Positions 49,601 through 61,606 of a stretch of DNA of 64,000 bases are shown here, piece by piece (position 1 is the first letter of the stretch; each line of letters begins with the position of its first letter). This DNA is from Anaeromyces robustus (Eukaryota; Neocallimastigomycota; Neocallimastigomycetes; Neocallimastigales; Neocallimastigaceae): positions 107,501 to 171,500 of the forward strand of contig MCFG01000062.1 of the NCBI GenBank assembly GCA_002104895.1, read 5' to 3'. The translations under genes were made by a program, and so were the position numbers. Under the pieces are notes generated by a model. The model worked only from the letters and a program-made list of their open reading frames with translations. It was not told the origin of the DNA and did not search any database.

Positions 49601-50045
49601 GTGAATGTAAAAAGGATACGGCACCTATGACTGTAGTTATAATAATTGCAGCATCTTTTTCTGTAAATTTTCCTTTTTGACAAATACGATCAAATAATTC
49701 ACCACCTGTTGCTAATTCAAATACTATATAATATTTTGATTTCGTTTCAAAAAAATCAATAAATTCCACAATATGAGGATGTTTTATTTTCTTTAAAATT
49801 GTTAATTCTCGTTCTACCATTCCTTCTTTATGATGTTCTTTAATAATATGCTTTTTTATTATTTTTAAAGCTACTGTACGTCCAGACGGTATATGTACAG
49901 CTTCCTTTACAACCCCATATGTACCAATTCCTATAACCCCTTTTGTTTTATATTCTTTTTTCTTTTGATGATCTAATGCATAAGGCTTCAATGAAGGTGA
50001 AGTCGTAACATCTTTTTTATTAGATTTCTTTTTCAATATTGGCAT
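43641..50045 (-). CDS. CaMK-type Ser/Thr protein kinase with a giant disordered tail
   Basis: A single open frame of 2134 residues, with an ATG at 50045. Residues about 33-291 form a complete protein kinase domain: glycine loop GIGTYG (39-44), VALK Lys61, HRDIKPEN (153-160; Asp155, Asn160), DFG (176-178), TTVCGSPGYTAPE (191-203) and the late Arg280. The pattern (GGELFDRI, CGSPGYTAPEIL, PVDMWSIGVITY) is that of the Ca2+/calmodulin-dependent kinase group. The remaining 1840 residues are disordered: Ser/Thr/Asn-rich, with SSKKDISKEKE repeats (about 1001-1081), KLSPKLSP repeats (about 1148-1185) and a Thr-Asn run (about 1705-1742). Several Ser-Pro and acidic blocks could be phosphorylation or docking sites. 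A basic amphipathic segment (about 2005-2030) is a candidate calmodulin or membrane contact. Typical CaMKI-like kinases have 300-500 residues, so the tail is the odd part. Substrates are unknown. Confidence 0.93.
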   Translation of the reverse strand: MPILKKKSNKKDVTTSPSLKPYALDHQKKKEYKTKGVIGIGTYGVVKEAVHIPSGRTVALKIIKKHIIKEHHKEGMVERELTILKKIKHPHIVEFIDFFETKSKYYIVFELATGGELFDRICQKGKFTEKDAAIIITTVIGAVSFLHSRGIVHRDIKPENLLYRDKSPNSDLLLCDFGISKMIESPEEMLTTVCGSPGYTAPEILKHEPYSKPVDMWSIGVITYTLLCGYSPFHYAEDLNQLYSAICHGRFTFDNIYWAYISRYAKDFIKSLLQVQPEKRLTAEEALQHTWLVKLCPSQIERIKNINGIPLNGSTKLKRPIKSYSTSATQGSNRTEANSHKKPYIKSKYLITDADNTTSNILHQNSYISYQSSNLTPESDNDAISYSGSLQTHKTMDVSHYTNTNINSQATLNNNKSNNNSQVTTSSIDHTNSNISTIEENSENSLLKTTNNININNNSNNNNTLKPYNQYLSPASNTSDISTTIVQSNSVGSNVSTNTSIYSDPSTFITYTSSINDSSFSKNESSLDKENKLNENKDMNQSNILSKENKKDEISNSSTVDNENSKSDMKSSTINNDNSKSDLKSSTTDNDNSKSDLKSSTIDNNNSKSDLKSSNNNISKLEIPTTSTVSSTLTTPTTSTIPSTLTTPTTPTTPTTLTTPITPATTTTITTPTTSTTTSNNNNNINEKSSLIVPLRTSSQNNILNKNNGQIPSPKLDLSCLTPNKEGNSPNIMPHSAPVSPVNSHITLDSTKSTKSKKSTRTHSPVRKQNSNRSEKFFSHLLFKKKSHSSISLDEQSYKNNTNNTNTNNNNNNNNKDLIPPRTDSKNQTINKHTWKALLKSTKQGNSLFRRSKENLKSSIRSFQKSKQSKSVNDMESVSQDESSYCSNFTDASSITISADNLNLNIKTDILNNDKTLKKTFNKEKLKSEPSPLVSKVKPKLYTRKNFSTGTMSSLTALIKNQQNSNNYLTIPVEKDLDTFENNEKLKKIRKSKESISSKKSESSKEDISKEKESSKKDISKEKESSKKEISKEKESSKKDISKEKESSKKDISKEKESSNKDISKEKESSKKEISKEKESLKKEISKEKESSEKELEGKEQGLKKEGSKDSKKESSNPELSKISFESFPPYKDKGKGKAKEDSASSILSPSITPKLSPKLSPKLSPKLSPKLSPKLSPKLSPRLSPKISSPRISLHLSPNQSFTSDEEYYDYIDDMDILYSIKAENERRHMERGNKKNVKSRSKIIFSGSKGWYPEEPVISLVKENGEIKGFYTPSEKKNSLGNRQRHNSYTSLDKKTYKDDTKSDNKIPIPSIILTERTETNSSTSSLIPSVYHLKDFVKKNQIIEENLYNSDDSSSTDDEDEYDNVGIPLVKSPDYKASKPLSSTPLDDVIIGPGELEKIAICNDMALQKQQQLQSSKDKFKHISSIKKPLKTKESYDFIDDFIPDMKINSAPAYMTSKPIDIKVDKGKNYHSHPTSPNIVIQPSTPVTETSMKFNYPTVKDTNNNNNLTINSNNTNTNNNNNTTINTNLNKSLNTVTSSVNSSHLDINNSSSSNTTTTISSIPVTIPKRNSSIKKLNRIGRRGAFYDHNNDPDLLSVSIPSTISQSFSSNTSGSYSSLLQNSPLSSTFNYQSFTNNINTMANNNNNNNEDGKGTTTTSIPSASTINTTNTTIPIMNPLISYNNTNNNNNNDSNNMNLNANTNQNTNSNTNTNTNTNTNTNTNTNTNTNTNTNTNTNINTNINNINPINNNINNINHFDMNMGMGMGMNLNIGQGYSNMSNSSLLLPITGLTIGTNMYVEPDQISTSMSSSGEEDFEEDSYQYSYMPSYSSDVSDINNINPINHINNSNINNNKNGNGNGNGNGNKEDEDNDNDDIRYDIRDDDSYGITIFPDEHYIANFSANGILPEIPSFEREYDDEDNNGKIKRARAKSDSKFIMNDDKNRNMNIIEEEGNDGYLHPSGGVSNSHKRLNSTGNFDTFDKPPNFDCYDEDLEMPNLLSQDLYSKVLRKKFRRAVQIIQIVRRLSSRSSMSSSSFSNNQDISDTSSYYSNVNNINKMDSKKMVNGLTLGNHSRTSSMTSNLSNIMTTPTMVSDILPMSSTKSLDNNTPISPTLSERQFEKGNEKGKKQKKK

Positions 50046-53000
50046 TTTTTTTTCCTTTCTTTAATTATTATTTATATAAATATATATTACAATTTTACAA
50101 ATTTATTTTAAAATAATATACAATTATTATATTTCACGATTAAGTGATTATTGTTATTATTAAAAAAAAATTATTTTTCTTTTTTGATGAATTGAACAAC
50201 TAATAATTGTTGATTATTTGAAATTTTAAAAAAAAATATTCAAAAATTTTTAAAATGAATATAATATGTTAAGAAAAAAAAAAGTATGAATTTTTTTCCT
50301 ATAATTTTTTTTAAAAATATATTTTATATATTTTAAATTTTGACTTTTAAAGTTTTTCCTTTATCGTATACTTTATAAATAAAAATCTATAAAATTATAT
50401 AAATATATAAATTTTAGTAATTTATATTAACTTGTATTAATTTTTTTTAAAAAAAAATATATATATATATAAATATATAAATACCTTAAATATAATAATA
50501 GTTGATAAAAACAAATAACTTTTAATTTAGTCTATTATATGTAACTGATTTTTGAATTAAAACAAAAATTTAAAATTTGAATAATTCATTGAATCTGGAT
50601 GTGATTTGAACATCACTATTGATTGTCTTTTATTTTTAAATAAATTGAAGAATTTAATTAAATGCATATATTTTATTTGTTTTTATTAATTTTTATTTGA
50701 TTTATTTATTTTTATACTTTTTTTTTATTTTGTTATTTTATTTTATTTTTATCCTATTGTTTTTTTTTTTATTATTTTACTTTATTTTATATTTAATATT
50801 TTGCTTTATTTTATTTTATTTTATTTTATTTGCTTTTTTTGTGTTTTTTGTTTTTGCTTTATTTTATTAAATACTATATTATATAATTTTTTTGAAAATC
50901 AAATAATAATAATAATCTCAAATAATTGAGATATTTGAATTTCAAATTTAGGGTATATTAATAGTATTGATAAGGGTATAATAAAATGTTTTTATTATTT
51001 TAAGTATGCTTTCTTCTTAATAAATTTTTATAATGTTAAAACACTATATTAAATTTTAAAATATCTATTTATAATTCATATATATTAACTAAAAAAAATA
51101 TAAATATATATATAAAATGAAAGTTAGTATTTTTTTTAAAAATATGTAATAATTTAATAAAAAAAATAATAATTTATATTCTTTATATTAATCATTTTTA
51201 TAATTTTTCAATTAAAATAGTTTGATTTTATGTTTAAAATTTATTATGAATTTTTATTACAATAAAACTACTGATTATTTAGATTTTTTTTATTTGTATT
51301 GAATAAAATAAAATATTTAAAAACTTTTTATATTTATCGATTATTATTTACAATGAATATTTGATATTTACTTATTTTTATAAATAAATTTATTTTTATA
51401 TGTATATTTAAAATGAAAATATTATACTGATGATTTAAAAATTTAGATTACAATATTGTAAAAAAAAAAAAAAATTAATATAAAAATTTTTTTTTATGTT
51501 TTATTTAATTATTGTTTTTTTTTTTTTTTTTTTTTTTTAAACATTTTTGATAATCAAATTATTAATTATTATATAATAGTTAATAATTCATTATTAATAC
51601 TTTTATGAATTCTAATTATTAATATAAATAATTTGTTTTAACTATGCTGAATTAAAATATAATTTTTATTGAAAAAGTATAAAAATTTTATTCGATAATA
51701 TATTATCTATATAATAATATATATTATGTAATTTAAATTTTTATATAAATTTTTATATAAAGAATATATAAAAAAATAATATAAATATATACTATTATAT
51801 ATATTATATATATTCTACTTATACTATAATTCTTTTCTTGTATATAAATTTATAATATTCCATATATATTTAATATATAATAATATATTATTAAAAAATT
51901 TTTTTTATTATAGTGATATGAATTTTTTATTAACCAATATAAATCGTTATCATTTATACTATATATGGCGATAAAAAAAAAAAGTAATTTTTCTGGTAAA
52001 ATTATTCTATTTTTTTTATCTTCATATAAATTATTATTTACTATGTTATTATCACCTTTTTATATTTATAATATTTATATATTATATTATATTATATATT
52101 ATTTTCATTATTAGTATTTATTATAATAATCTATTAATTTTATTATTATTTCTTATAATACTATTATTTGTCATTATTATTTCTTAATAATACTATTATT
52201 ATTAATTATTATATATTCTTTATTAACTATTATTTATTAATTATTCATTATTAAATTATTATTCATTATTAAATTATTATTCATTATTCATTATTTATTA
52301 TTTATTATTAATAAAATTATTTATTATAAAATTATTATATATTATTAAGTTATTATATATTATTATTTATTCATTATTTTAATGAATCATTATTTATTTA
52401 TTAATTTATTTATTTATTTATTTATTTATGATTATTATTTATAATTTCCATTAAAAATCCGTTATAAAAATTAAAAATTATGTATTTTTTATTTTTTGAA
52501 ATGTATATATAAAGGATTAGTTTTGTATCACAGGATACAAAATTAAATTAATTCTATACTTAATATATGAAATTATATATATTGCATTATATTATCACAT
52601 TAAAACAAAGTTTTAAATATACAAGAAAAATTTTCATTTTTATATTTATATGATGAATTTGACATTAATTATAAACATTTATAACATTACTTTAAATTAA
52701 TTGAAATTAATTGAGAAATATATTATTTATATATTATTTATATATATTTAAATTAATTATTAATATATTCGAGACTAATATTTATTATAATTTGATTTAA
52801 TATATTTTAAATTATAGAATTTACGAATTTTTGGTTAATTTTTATAATATATTAAGATTATTAAGTAAGAGAATTATCCATGTTTCTAAAAATATTTATA
52901 TTTTTACAATTATCTAACTATCTATTGTTTTATTTATTTACTTATTTTATAATTTATTTTAAAAAAACAAAATCCTCATCAAAAGTCCAACATGTTAAAT

Positions 53001-53266
53001 GTGAATATTTTATTATGAAAAATAATAGTTTTAATAAATAATATTTAAAAAAATGTTATAAAAAAAAACTTACTTGAATAAAGTCAAATAGATATTTAAT
53101 TTATAAAAATTATTTAAATTATTATCTTTTTTTATTATTTTTGTTTAAATATCTTTGTTTTATTAAATTGTTTGTTTTAATTATATATTTTTTTTCTTCT
53201 GAATTTTAAAAATGAAATATCGTTTTTATTTTATACTATATTATATTTATAACTATTTTAATATAA

Positions 53267-53375
53267 TAGATATAACTATTTATTGTGAAGACTATATTTT
53301 ATCTAACAATATAGATATAACTATTTATTGTGAAGATTATATTTTATTTAATAAAATAAATGTAACTATTTATTA
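53267..53375. repeat. 45-bp tandem repeat, 2.5 copies
   Basis: The motif TATAACTATTTATTGTGAAG begins at 53271 and again at 53316. A third, diverged copy (TGTAACTATTTATTA) begins at 53361. Confidence 0.85.
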
Positions 53376-54566
53376 AAAAAATTATATAATATATATTTTT
53401 TGTTGAATTTTGTCTTTTATTTAATTTATAAATATATTATTTTTTTTATTATTTTATATTCCTTTTTGTTAAATTTTTATATATTTAATTTATTATTTTA
53501 TCATATAAAATTTAATTATATCAAGTTTTATACCAAAAAAAAAGAAGATATTATTCTATTTAATAAAACAATATATATAAATGAGAAATTATATTTTTTA
53601 TATATTAATATAAATATTCAATATTAAAATATAAATTATTGAATAATAAATATAAATAAAATTATTTCTTATTATCTCTTTTATTATTTATTATACTTAT
53701 ATGAAATTAAGTTTATGTTGATTAACCTCTAAAAAAATAAATTTATAAACACATTTTTATATATATATATTATTTAAAGTAAAATAAATATATATAATAA
53801 AAAAAATGTTATCTTTATTTTTTTATCTTTCTTTATATAAATTACTTTTTTATTTATTTATTTATTTATTTATTGATTTATTTATTGATTTATTTATTGA
53901 TTTATTTATTGATTTAGTTCATTTTTGTTTTGTATAATTAAAAATGAAATCTATTTAATATTTGATACTTTAATTAAAATGTTTAAATTTTTTAATTAAT
54001 TATATTTAATTTTTATTCTTATTCTTGTTTTTTAATTTACTTTATTTAAATTTATTTCCAATTATTTCTCATATATATTTATTTTTATTATATAATATTT
54101 TCAATTCTTACTTTGATAACTGAAATTTTTATATTTAATTTTATTGTTTTATTAATAATTCAATTTTAAATGATTAATTTTAAATTTTGTTAAAAGTAAA
54201 AAAAGGAAAAAATAAAAAAAAAAAAAGTATAATAGAAAATAAAAATAAAAATAAAAAAACATAATTAATTTATATTTTAAGATTTTTAATAATATACCTA
54301 AAGAATTTAATTTATTTTTTTTTTTTAAAAAGTTTATATTATGTAGATTTAATTAAAAAAAAATATTAAATAATTAATTAAATATTATTTAAATAGATAA
54401 ATATTATTTAAATAAATAAATAAATATAATATAATATAAATAGATGATTAAAATATAAATAAATATTATTTAAATATAATTATAAATTAAATAAATATTA
54501 TTTTAAAAAAAACCACCACCACAATTTTTATAATTAATAAATAAAATAGAATAAAAGAATAAAAGA

Positions 54567-54671
54567 AAAACAATTTTATTATATTATATTATATTATATT
54601 ATATTATATTATATTATATTATATTACATTATATTACATTATATTATATTATATTGTATTATATTATATTA
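54567..54671. repeat. (TTATA)n pentanucleotide array
   Basis: About 20 units of TTATA, with a few TTACA or TTGTA variants. Confidence 0.93.
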
Positions 54672-56645
54672 ATTTTTTTTGGCTATATTATTATTATTAT
54701 TATTATTAATTATTTGTTATATTTATAATTATATGTTAATTCTTATTATTTATTATTTATTATTTATTATTATTGTTTTTATTATTATTGTTTTTATTAT
54801 TATTTAATATAATTCTTTTTGGCTAAAATATTAAATGAATTTTTTTTTTCTCTTCTAATAATATATTATTAATATTTTATTTTTTTAAAAAAAAAAATTA
54901 TATATACATGAATTAAAGTTTATTTATTAATTTTTAATTTTGGATAAATTATTACTATTATAATTAAATAATTAATAATTATAATACTAATATATTATAA
55001 TACAAGTCATTATTAATTATGATATATAATACTAATATATTATAATTATTTATCGAATTATAATAATATTATATATAATATATTTTTAATATATATTTAA
55101 AGATTTTCATTAAAACTTTTTTTTAAAAAAAAAAGGAAAAAAAAACGGTTTTTATTTTTTTTGTTGTTTTGTTTTTATTTATTTATTTATTATATATTTA
55201 TTTATTTATTTATATTTATTTATTTATTTAAATATTTAAATATTTATTTATTTAAAAGTATTAATTTGAATATACACTACATCATTACATATACATATAT
55301 AGTATATTTATATTTATTAAATTATGTTTAATTAATCCCATTTAATGTAATTAATGTAGTGTTTACGTATTTATTAAGGTATTATTAATGTAATAATATT
55401 TATTAATATTTATTTATTAATTTTATATTGTTTTGAAATACCCTTTTTCTCTCAACAAAATAAAAAAAAAGCTAAAATATAAATCAAAACTAAATTCAGA
55501 ATAAAATCATAAATAACTAATAAATAACTAAATAACTAAATAAATAAATAAATATATTTAATTAAAGATGATAATCATAATATTTTTAATAAATATAAAT
55601 TTTTTTTTATATTTTAAAATAAAAAAAAAATTCATTAAGATTAGGTATGCTCAAAATAATTAATTTTATTCGTTATTTTTTTTTTAATTACTATTAATAG
55701 TAAATAACCTTATAATTTTTGGAATAATTAATCATTATTTAATTATTTAAATTAGATGATCATTTACTGCCAATTTTTTTTATTTTTTGATAATAATAAA
55801 AATACAAAGAAAAAATCACACGACATGAAACATTCACGTGATAAATAATCATTATATCTTTTATTAAATTTGCTATTTGTTAATTAATACATTGCATATT
55901 TTATATATATATATACTTTTTTTATTATTTCATTATACAAGGTAAGGTAATTTTTAACTAAAACTAAGAAAACTTTTATTATTTTTTCCTTTTATAATTT
56001 TTTTTTTTTTACTTTTGTTGTTGTTGTTGTTTACCATTTGAATTTGATGTTTTATATTTTTTATTATTTTTAAAATATAATAATAAAATTTCGATTATTC
56101 TTTCTAAAAAATAATTTTTATATTTTATAAACTTTTTAATAAATGTTTATTTTTTTTTATTAAGTTTAAATGAAATCATTTTAAACACAAAGGCAAAAAA
56201 TAAAAAAAAATAAAAAATAATAAATAAAAAAAAGAGATTAAATGGTTAAATAGTATTTATAATATATTTTAATATATATTAAATATATTTAAATAATATT
56301 TTAATTAAATTATTGATTTTTTTTTTTATAGAATGGATAGAATAAATAAAAAGGAAACAAAACAGAAATAAAAACAAAATAAAAATAAAAGTAGAAATAA
56401 AAATAAAAAAAAGTAGAAATAAAATAAAATAAAAATTTAGAGCATTCCAATTCCAACAATGGAAAAAAAAGTATATTTATTTATTATTATATTTATTATA
56501 TTTATTATAAAATATAAACAATATTTATTTATTTTATTAATTAATTATTTATTATTATTCATTATTATTCATATTATTATTCATAAAATTAATTATTAAC
56601 TTATTTATTAAATAAGTTAATAATTAATATTTTATTATTCATTTT

Positions 56646-56681
<36 letters not shown>

Positions 56682-58390
56682 TTATTTATTTATTTATTTA
56701 TTATATTTACAATTACATTTACAGTTACATTTACATTTTATATTAATTATTAATTATTTTATAATGTTTAATTTGAATGTTTAAAGAAAAATTGGTTTTT
56801 TTTTTTACGGTCATTTAAAAAATAATTATATATATAATATAATATAATATTAATTATTTTATATATTTTATATAATTTTTATATTTTATTTATTTTATTT
56901 ATTTTATTATTAAATTATTAAATTATTATAATTGTTAATAAAAAAAAATTATATTAAAATACCCTCTTTTTATTTGTGTTTCTACCCTATTGGTTTTTTA
57001 ATTTTTTTTTTAACATTTTTAAATATATTCACTGCCATCAACTAAATTTTTTAAAATATTTCTTTTTTTATTAATGAAGGTCAATGTTAAAATTAAGAGA
57101 AACAAAAAAAAAAAAAAAAGAAGAAGTCCATTGTTTAAATTAAAAGAAATAAAAAAAAAAAGTAATTTATTTTTTATTTAATTTTTTTTTTATTTTGAAA
57201 ATAAATTATTATTATAATAAATTTATTTTTTTTTTGCTTTAATTTCATTTTTAATTTTCATTATAATTGTTCATGGTCATTTAAAAGTTTTCATAATATT
57301 TTATATTCATATAATATAATTTAAGCCATTAAAAAAAATATATATAATTTACAATTTCTTTCTTTTTTTTTTTAATTATAAATTACTTTATAAATAAAAT
57401 ATATATTGCAATTATACAATTAATAATATTTTTAGTTTCATAAACTTTTTATATTAAACTGTATTATTTAAATTTATATAATTATATAAACTTTTTTAAA
57501 AAAATTTGGTTATTTAATTCAATAAAACTTTTAAAATAATAAATGTTGATATATTTATATTCAATACCTTTTATATATATAATATTTTTATTTTTTTTTT
57601 CTAATTTAAATTACAACAAATAATAAAATTCAATATTATTATATTAATAAAATTTTAGCATTTATATTTATATACCTATCTATCGTAATATTATTACTAC
57701 TACTATTATTAATATTAATTATTATTATTAATATATTTTATTTTATTATAAAAATATATGATATTCATAATATTTAATTTTCTTTTTCTTCCCTTTTTTT
57801 TTTTTTTTCTTTTAATGGCTTTTAATGGCTTGAGTATAATGCCATAGTATTAACCTTTTTTTTTATTTTTTTTATTTTTTTTATCCCATTATTATTATAA
57901 CTATGAATTGTAACTAGTAAAATGGCCTATTCTATTAATTACTTATAAATTAGACCTATATGGCAGTAAAAAAAAAAAATCTAGAACTTTTTTTTTTTTT
58001 TTTTGTCAATTTGTGTTTATTAATGAAATTAGTGATTTCTATAATAATTATTATCTTTTATTTTTACTTTTTACTCTTTTTGTTAATAATATACATTACA
58101 ATAAATTATCAATATAAAAAAAAAAAAAAGAAAAAACTTTTTTACTTATTGATTCATAAAAGACTGTTAAAATTTTTGATTTTTTTGATTTTTTTTTTTT
58201 TTGTATAATATTAAAAATTAAATAGTTATTTCTTTTTTACTTAGTAATTAAGGTTTAAATTAATTAAAACAAAAAAAAACTCTTTTTATTATAGAGGCAG
58301 TAAATCATTATTAACATTTTTAATTATTAATTAAATAATAATAACCCTTTTGACATATGTTTTATGCTTTATTTATTATTGGATAGTCTT

Positions 58391-58448
<58 letters not shown>

Positions 58449-58892
58449 GAAAACAAATCATCCAAATCATCATTATTAATATTAATTATTATTCTATGGA
58501 TTTATATATTTTGTTGTTATTGTTTTGGAAAAAAATAATGATTAAAATGATAATTATAACATTAAAAATATAAAAAAAGTCAATTATTATAAAAGGTTTA
58601 TTAATGTTATTCTATATCATATTAATAAATGCAAAGTTACAGTCACATTCACAGTCATTTATAAATTTTATATAACTTTTTATTTTTTATATTAATTAAA
58701 TATAGATATAAATATTTATTAGTCATATTAATAAAGATTTGTTATAATATTATTTTTTATATGAAAGTAATATATATTTATTTTTATATCAAAATTCTCT
58801 TCTATCTTAAAATTAATATTTAACATATAGATTATGTGATTATGTGTATGTTATATATAAAAATTGATTTAATATATGCTTAATACGTATAT

Positions 58893-59045
58893 TTATATAA
58901 TTCTTTTCGATAATTATATTTTAAATATATTCATCTAAATATTCATATAATTCTTTTCAATAATTATATTTTAAATATATTCATCGAAATATTCAAAAAA
59001 ATTTTTTTTAATAATTATGTTTTAAATATATTCACTTAAATATTT
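58893..59045. repeat. 50-bp tandem repeat, three copies
   Basis: The unit includes ATAATTCTTTTC(G/A)ATAATTATATT followed by TTAAATATATTCATC. It starts near 58898, 58948 and 58998; the third copy is the most diverged. Confidence 0.85.
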
Positions 59046-59075
59046 CTGAAGAATATATGGCAAGTTCTATGCTTT

Positions 59076-59113
59076 ATTATTGTCGTATTTTTTGTCCGAA
59101 TTTCGACAATAAT
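59076..59113. repeat. Hairpin with 10-bp stem
   Basis: ATTATTGTCG (59076-59085) pairs with CGACAATAAT (59104-59113) around an 18-nt loop containing the rare word GTCCG. Confidence 0.7.
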
Positions 59114-59691
59114 AATTTCATATACATGGATAATTTATCTCTTAAATTTTATTATATATATATTTAAATATCTTTTATTGATTATCATTATTATTAATAA
59201 TATTAATATCATAATTATTAATTTCAACTATTATTAATTCATTAATTGTAATTATTATTATTTATTATTTATTATTTATTATTTATTATTATTAGTATTA
59301 ATTACTATTATTATTTATTACTATTATTTATTTTTATTATTGTTGTTATTTCTTATTATGTCTATTATTTTATTCATAAACTTATCAATTTTTTCTGGTT
59401 GTAAAAATGTGTTGTAAAACTAATATTACAAAGTATAATTATAAAAAATTATTTATTCTTACTAAAAAAAATAAAAAAAAAAAAAAGAAAGTATTGTCTA
59501 AAAAATCCTATTCTATTATCAATAATCAATTATCATTTGAATATTTGATTTTTTGAATATGTTCAATATCTCTTCTATTTAAGTAGTTGAAAATTCACTA
59601 AATTTTAGTAATAATTCTTTCATTTTATTTGAAAAATAAAATAAAACTTTTAATTCTTATTTCTTATTTTTTTTTTGTTTTTGTAAAAAAA

Positions 59692-59851
59692 GAGTTGTCC
59701 AAGCGGGAGATGGTGCGAGAGCTGCCACATATTTGCTCGACCACATCGAGAAAATCTGTGACAATTGCATGGCGGGCAAGCAACGGCGTCGTTCATTCCC
59801 TGGGTCGAGCAACTACCGCGCCGAGAATCGGCTCGACCTGGTCCATGCAGA
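59692..59851 (+). mobile_element. Fragment of a plant-type Ty1/copia LTR retrotransposon (broken)
   Basis: A 160-bp island of high G+C with many CpG, set sharply in AT-only DNA. On the plus strand it encodes a stretch of Ty1/copia polyprotein: the zinc-binding region at the front of integrase, with a CxxC pair, a GKQRR motif and a LELVH-like segment. From memory the closest look is to copia elements of flowering plants, grasses in particular. It is only a small broken piece; no LTRs, reverse transcriptase or other element parts are in the window. Its base composition has not drifted to that of its surroundings, so it either arrived recently or is foreign DNA in the assembly. Confidence 0.75.
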
Positions 59852-60675
59852 TAAAAATTTTAAAACATTTATCAAAAAATATGAAAAACTTGTTATAAAA
59901 ATATTTATACTTATATACATTTGTTCTTTCTTTATAAAATAAAAAAGAAAAAAGGTTAATCATTTTCTATATATATATATAATTCTTACCATTAGAATTT
60001 AAATATGATTTTAATTCCACAAATTAGATTAATTCATAAAAATAAGAAATATTGTATGAAGTATTGGATAAATAGGTATATAAATAATAAACCTCAAATT
60101 GTTATTATTTATTTTGATATTTTTTTCGAAAGAAATAAAGATGACTAATGTAGAATTTATTTTTTTCTTTAATAATAATAATACAAAAATCTAATAAATA
60201 TATTTATAAAAAAAATTTATTGAACGTTAACACTTTTTAGAAAAAATAATCTCAAAAACATAGGAAATATAAAGGATATATATTTTTATTTTCCTATATA
60301 ATCATTCAATTTGACAATAAATAAACAGTAAGGTATTTTATTTAATTAATATATAAAGAGAAAAAAGTAAGGTGTTAAGAATTAAAAAATTAATCATATA
60401 TGTTATGCATATAAAATAAAAAAATATATTGGAAAAAAAAAGGTTAATCATTTTATATATATAGTTTTTTTTTTCTTTTCCACTAGAATTAAAATATGAT
60501 TTAACATTATTAGCATTAACATTAACCTTAACATTATTATTTATGTTATTCCATTATTTTATTAAAATTAGTATTTCTCCGCAGTAATTATGATATATGT
60601 ATTATTAATTTAATATTAATATTTTTGATATTTTATTAATAGTTTATATAATAATGTAACATTATATAACTACTC

Positions 60676-60708
<33 letters not shown>

Positions 60709-60870
60709 AATTATTATTATAAATTATTATTATTATTATTATAAATTATTATTATAAATTATTATTATTATTATAAATTATTATTATAAATTATTATTAT
60801 TATTATTATTATAAATTATTATTATAAATTATTATTATTATTATTATTGTTGTTGTTGTTATTGTTATAT

Positions 60871-60921
60871 ATCATTTAGTTTTCTTAAATAATTACATTT
60901 CATATAAGAAAACTAAATGAT
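60871..60921. repeat. Perfect 17-bp inverted repeat, 17-nt loop
   Basis: ATCATTTAGTTTTCTTA (60871-60887) is the exact reverse complement of 60905-60921. Each arm contains G and C, so this is not just AT alternation. Confidence 0.82.
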
Positions 60922-61093
60922 CAAAGTTTAATACCAAGGAAAAAAGTAATAGATATTTTTATCATTTTAAAAAAATTTATATTATTATTATAAATTTTCG
61001 AAAAAGATATTATAACCATTTTTTTTTGGTTTTAGCTCAGTTAAAATGATATAATAAAATTTGTTATTACTATTATTCCATTGACAAAAAAAA

Positions 61094-61606
61094 AGAATTA
61101 ATTCAACAAACTTATAGATATATATAACTTTTTTCTTAATTTACAATATATAAATACATACATATATATATATATTTTAGAATCTGATAAAACTATTCTA
61201 ATTAAAAAAAGTTTTATAGTCTAAATAGTTTTCAGAAGTTTACCAATCTTTTTTTTTTGAAAAGAAAAAGATAAAAAAGAATTAATTCAACAAACCAATA
61301 GATATATATAACTTTTTTCTTGATTTATATTTTAAAATCTGAAAAAACTATTCTAATTAAAAAAGTTTTATTATCTAAATAGTTTTCAGAAGTTCACTAA
61401 TATTTTTTTTTGAAAAGAAAAATATAAAAAAGAATTAATTCAATAAACCTATAGATATATATAACTTTTTTCTTGATTTACACTATATATATATATATAT
61501 TTTAGAATCTGAAAAAATTATTTTAATTAAAAAAAGTTTTATAATCTACATAGTTTTCAAAGTTTACCAATTCTTTTTTTTTTTATTGAAAAGGAAAAGA
61601 TAAAAA
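61094..61606. repeat. Tandem repeat of 153-184 bp, three copies, each with a hairpin
   Basis: Copies are about 61094-61277, 61278-61430 and 61431-61606. Each begins AGAATTAATTCAA(C/T)AAAC and contains TAGATATATATAACTTTTTTCTT. It then has an inverted pair (AAAACTATT... AAATAGTTTT) around an AATTAAAAAAAGTTTTAT core, and ends in a T-run followed by GAAAAG(A/G)AAAA(G/T)AT. Copies differ by a few per cent plus AT length changes. Confidence 0.88.

Larger units (their letters stand above)
50046..59691. other. 9.6 kb AT-rich gene desert
   Basis: No gene could be supported. Small open frames (53400, 57960, 58350) translate A/T runs. It contains a 45-bp tandem repeat (53267-53375), a TTATA pentamer array (54567-54671), an ACACTACAT/ATGTAGTGT inverted pair about 70 nt apart (near 55274 and 55353), TTTA arrays near 53850-53920 and 56650-56700, a 50-bp tandem repeat (58893-59045) and a 10-bp-stem hairpin (59076-59113). 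Confidence 0.6.

Noticed and set aside
55840-55850. CACGTG palindrome as an E-box
   Set aside because: A single six-base site in a gene desert with no nearby start; too little to call.
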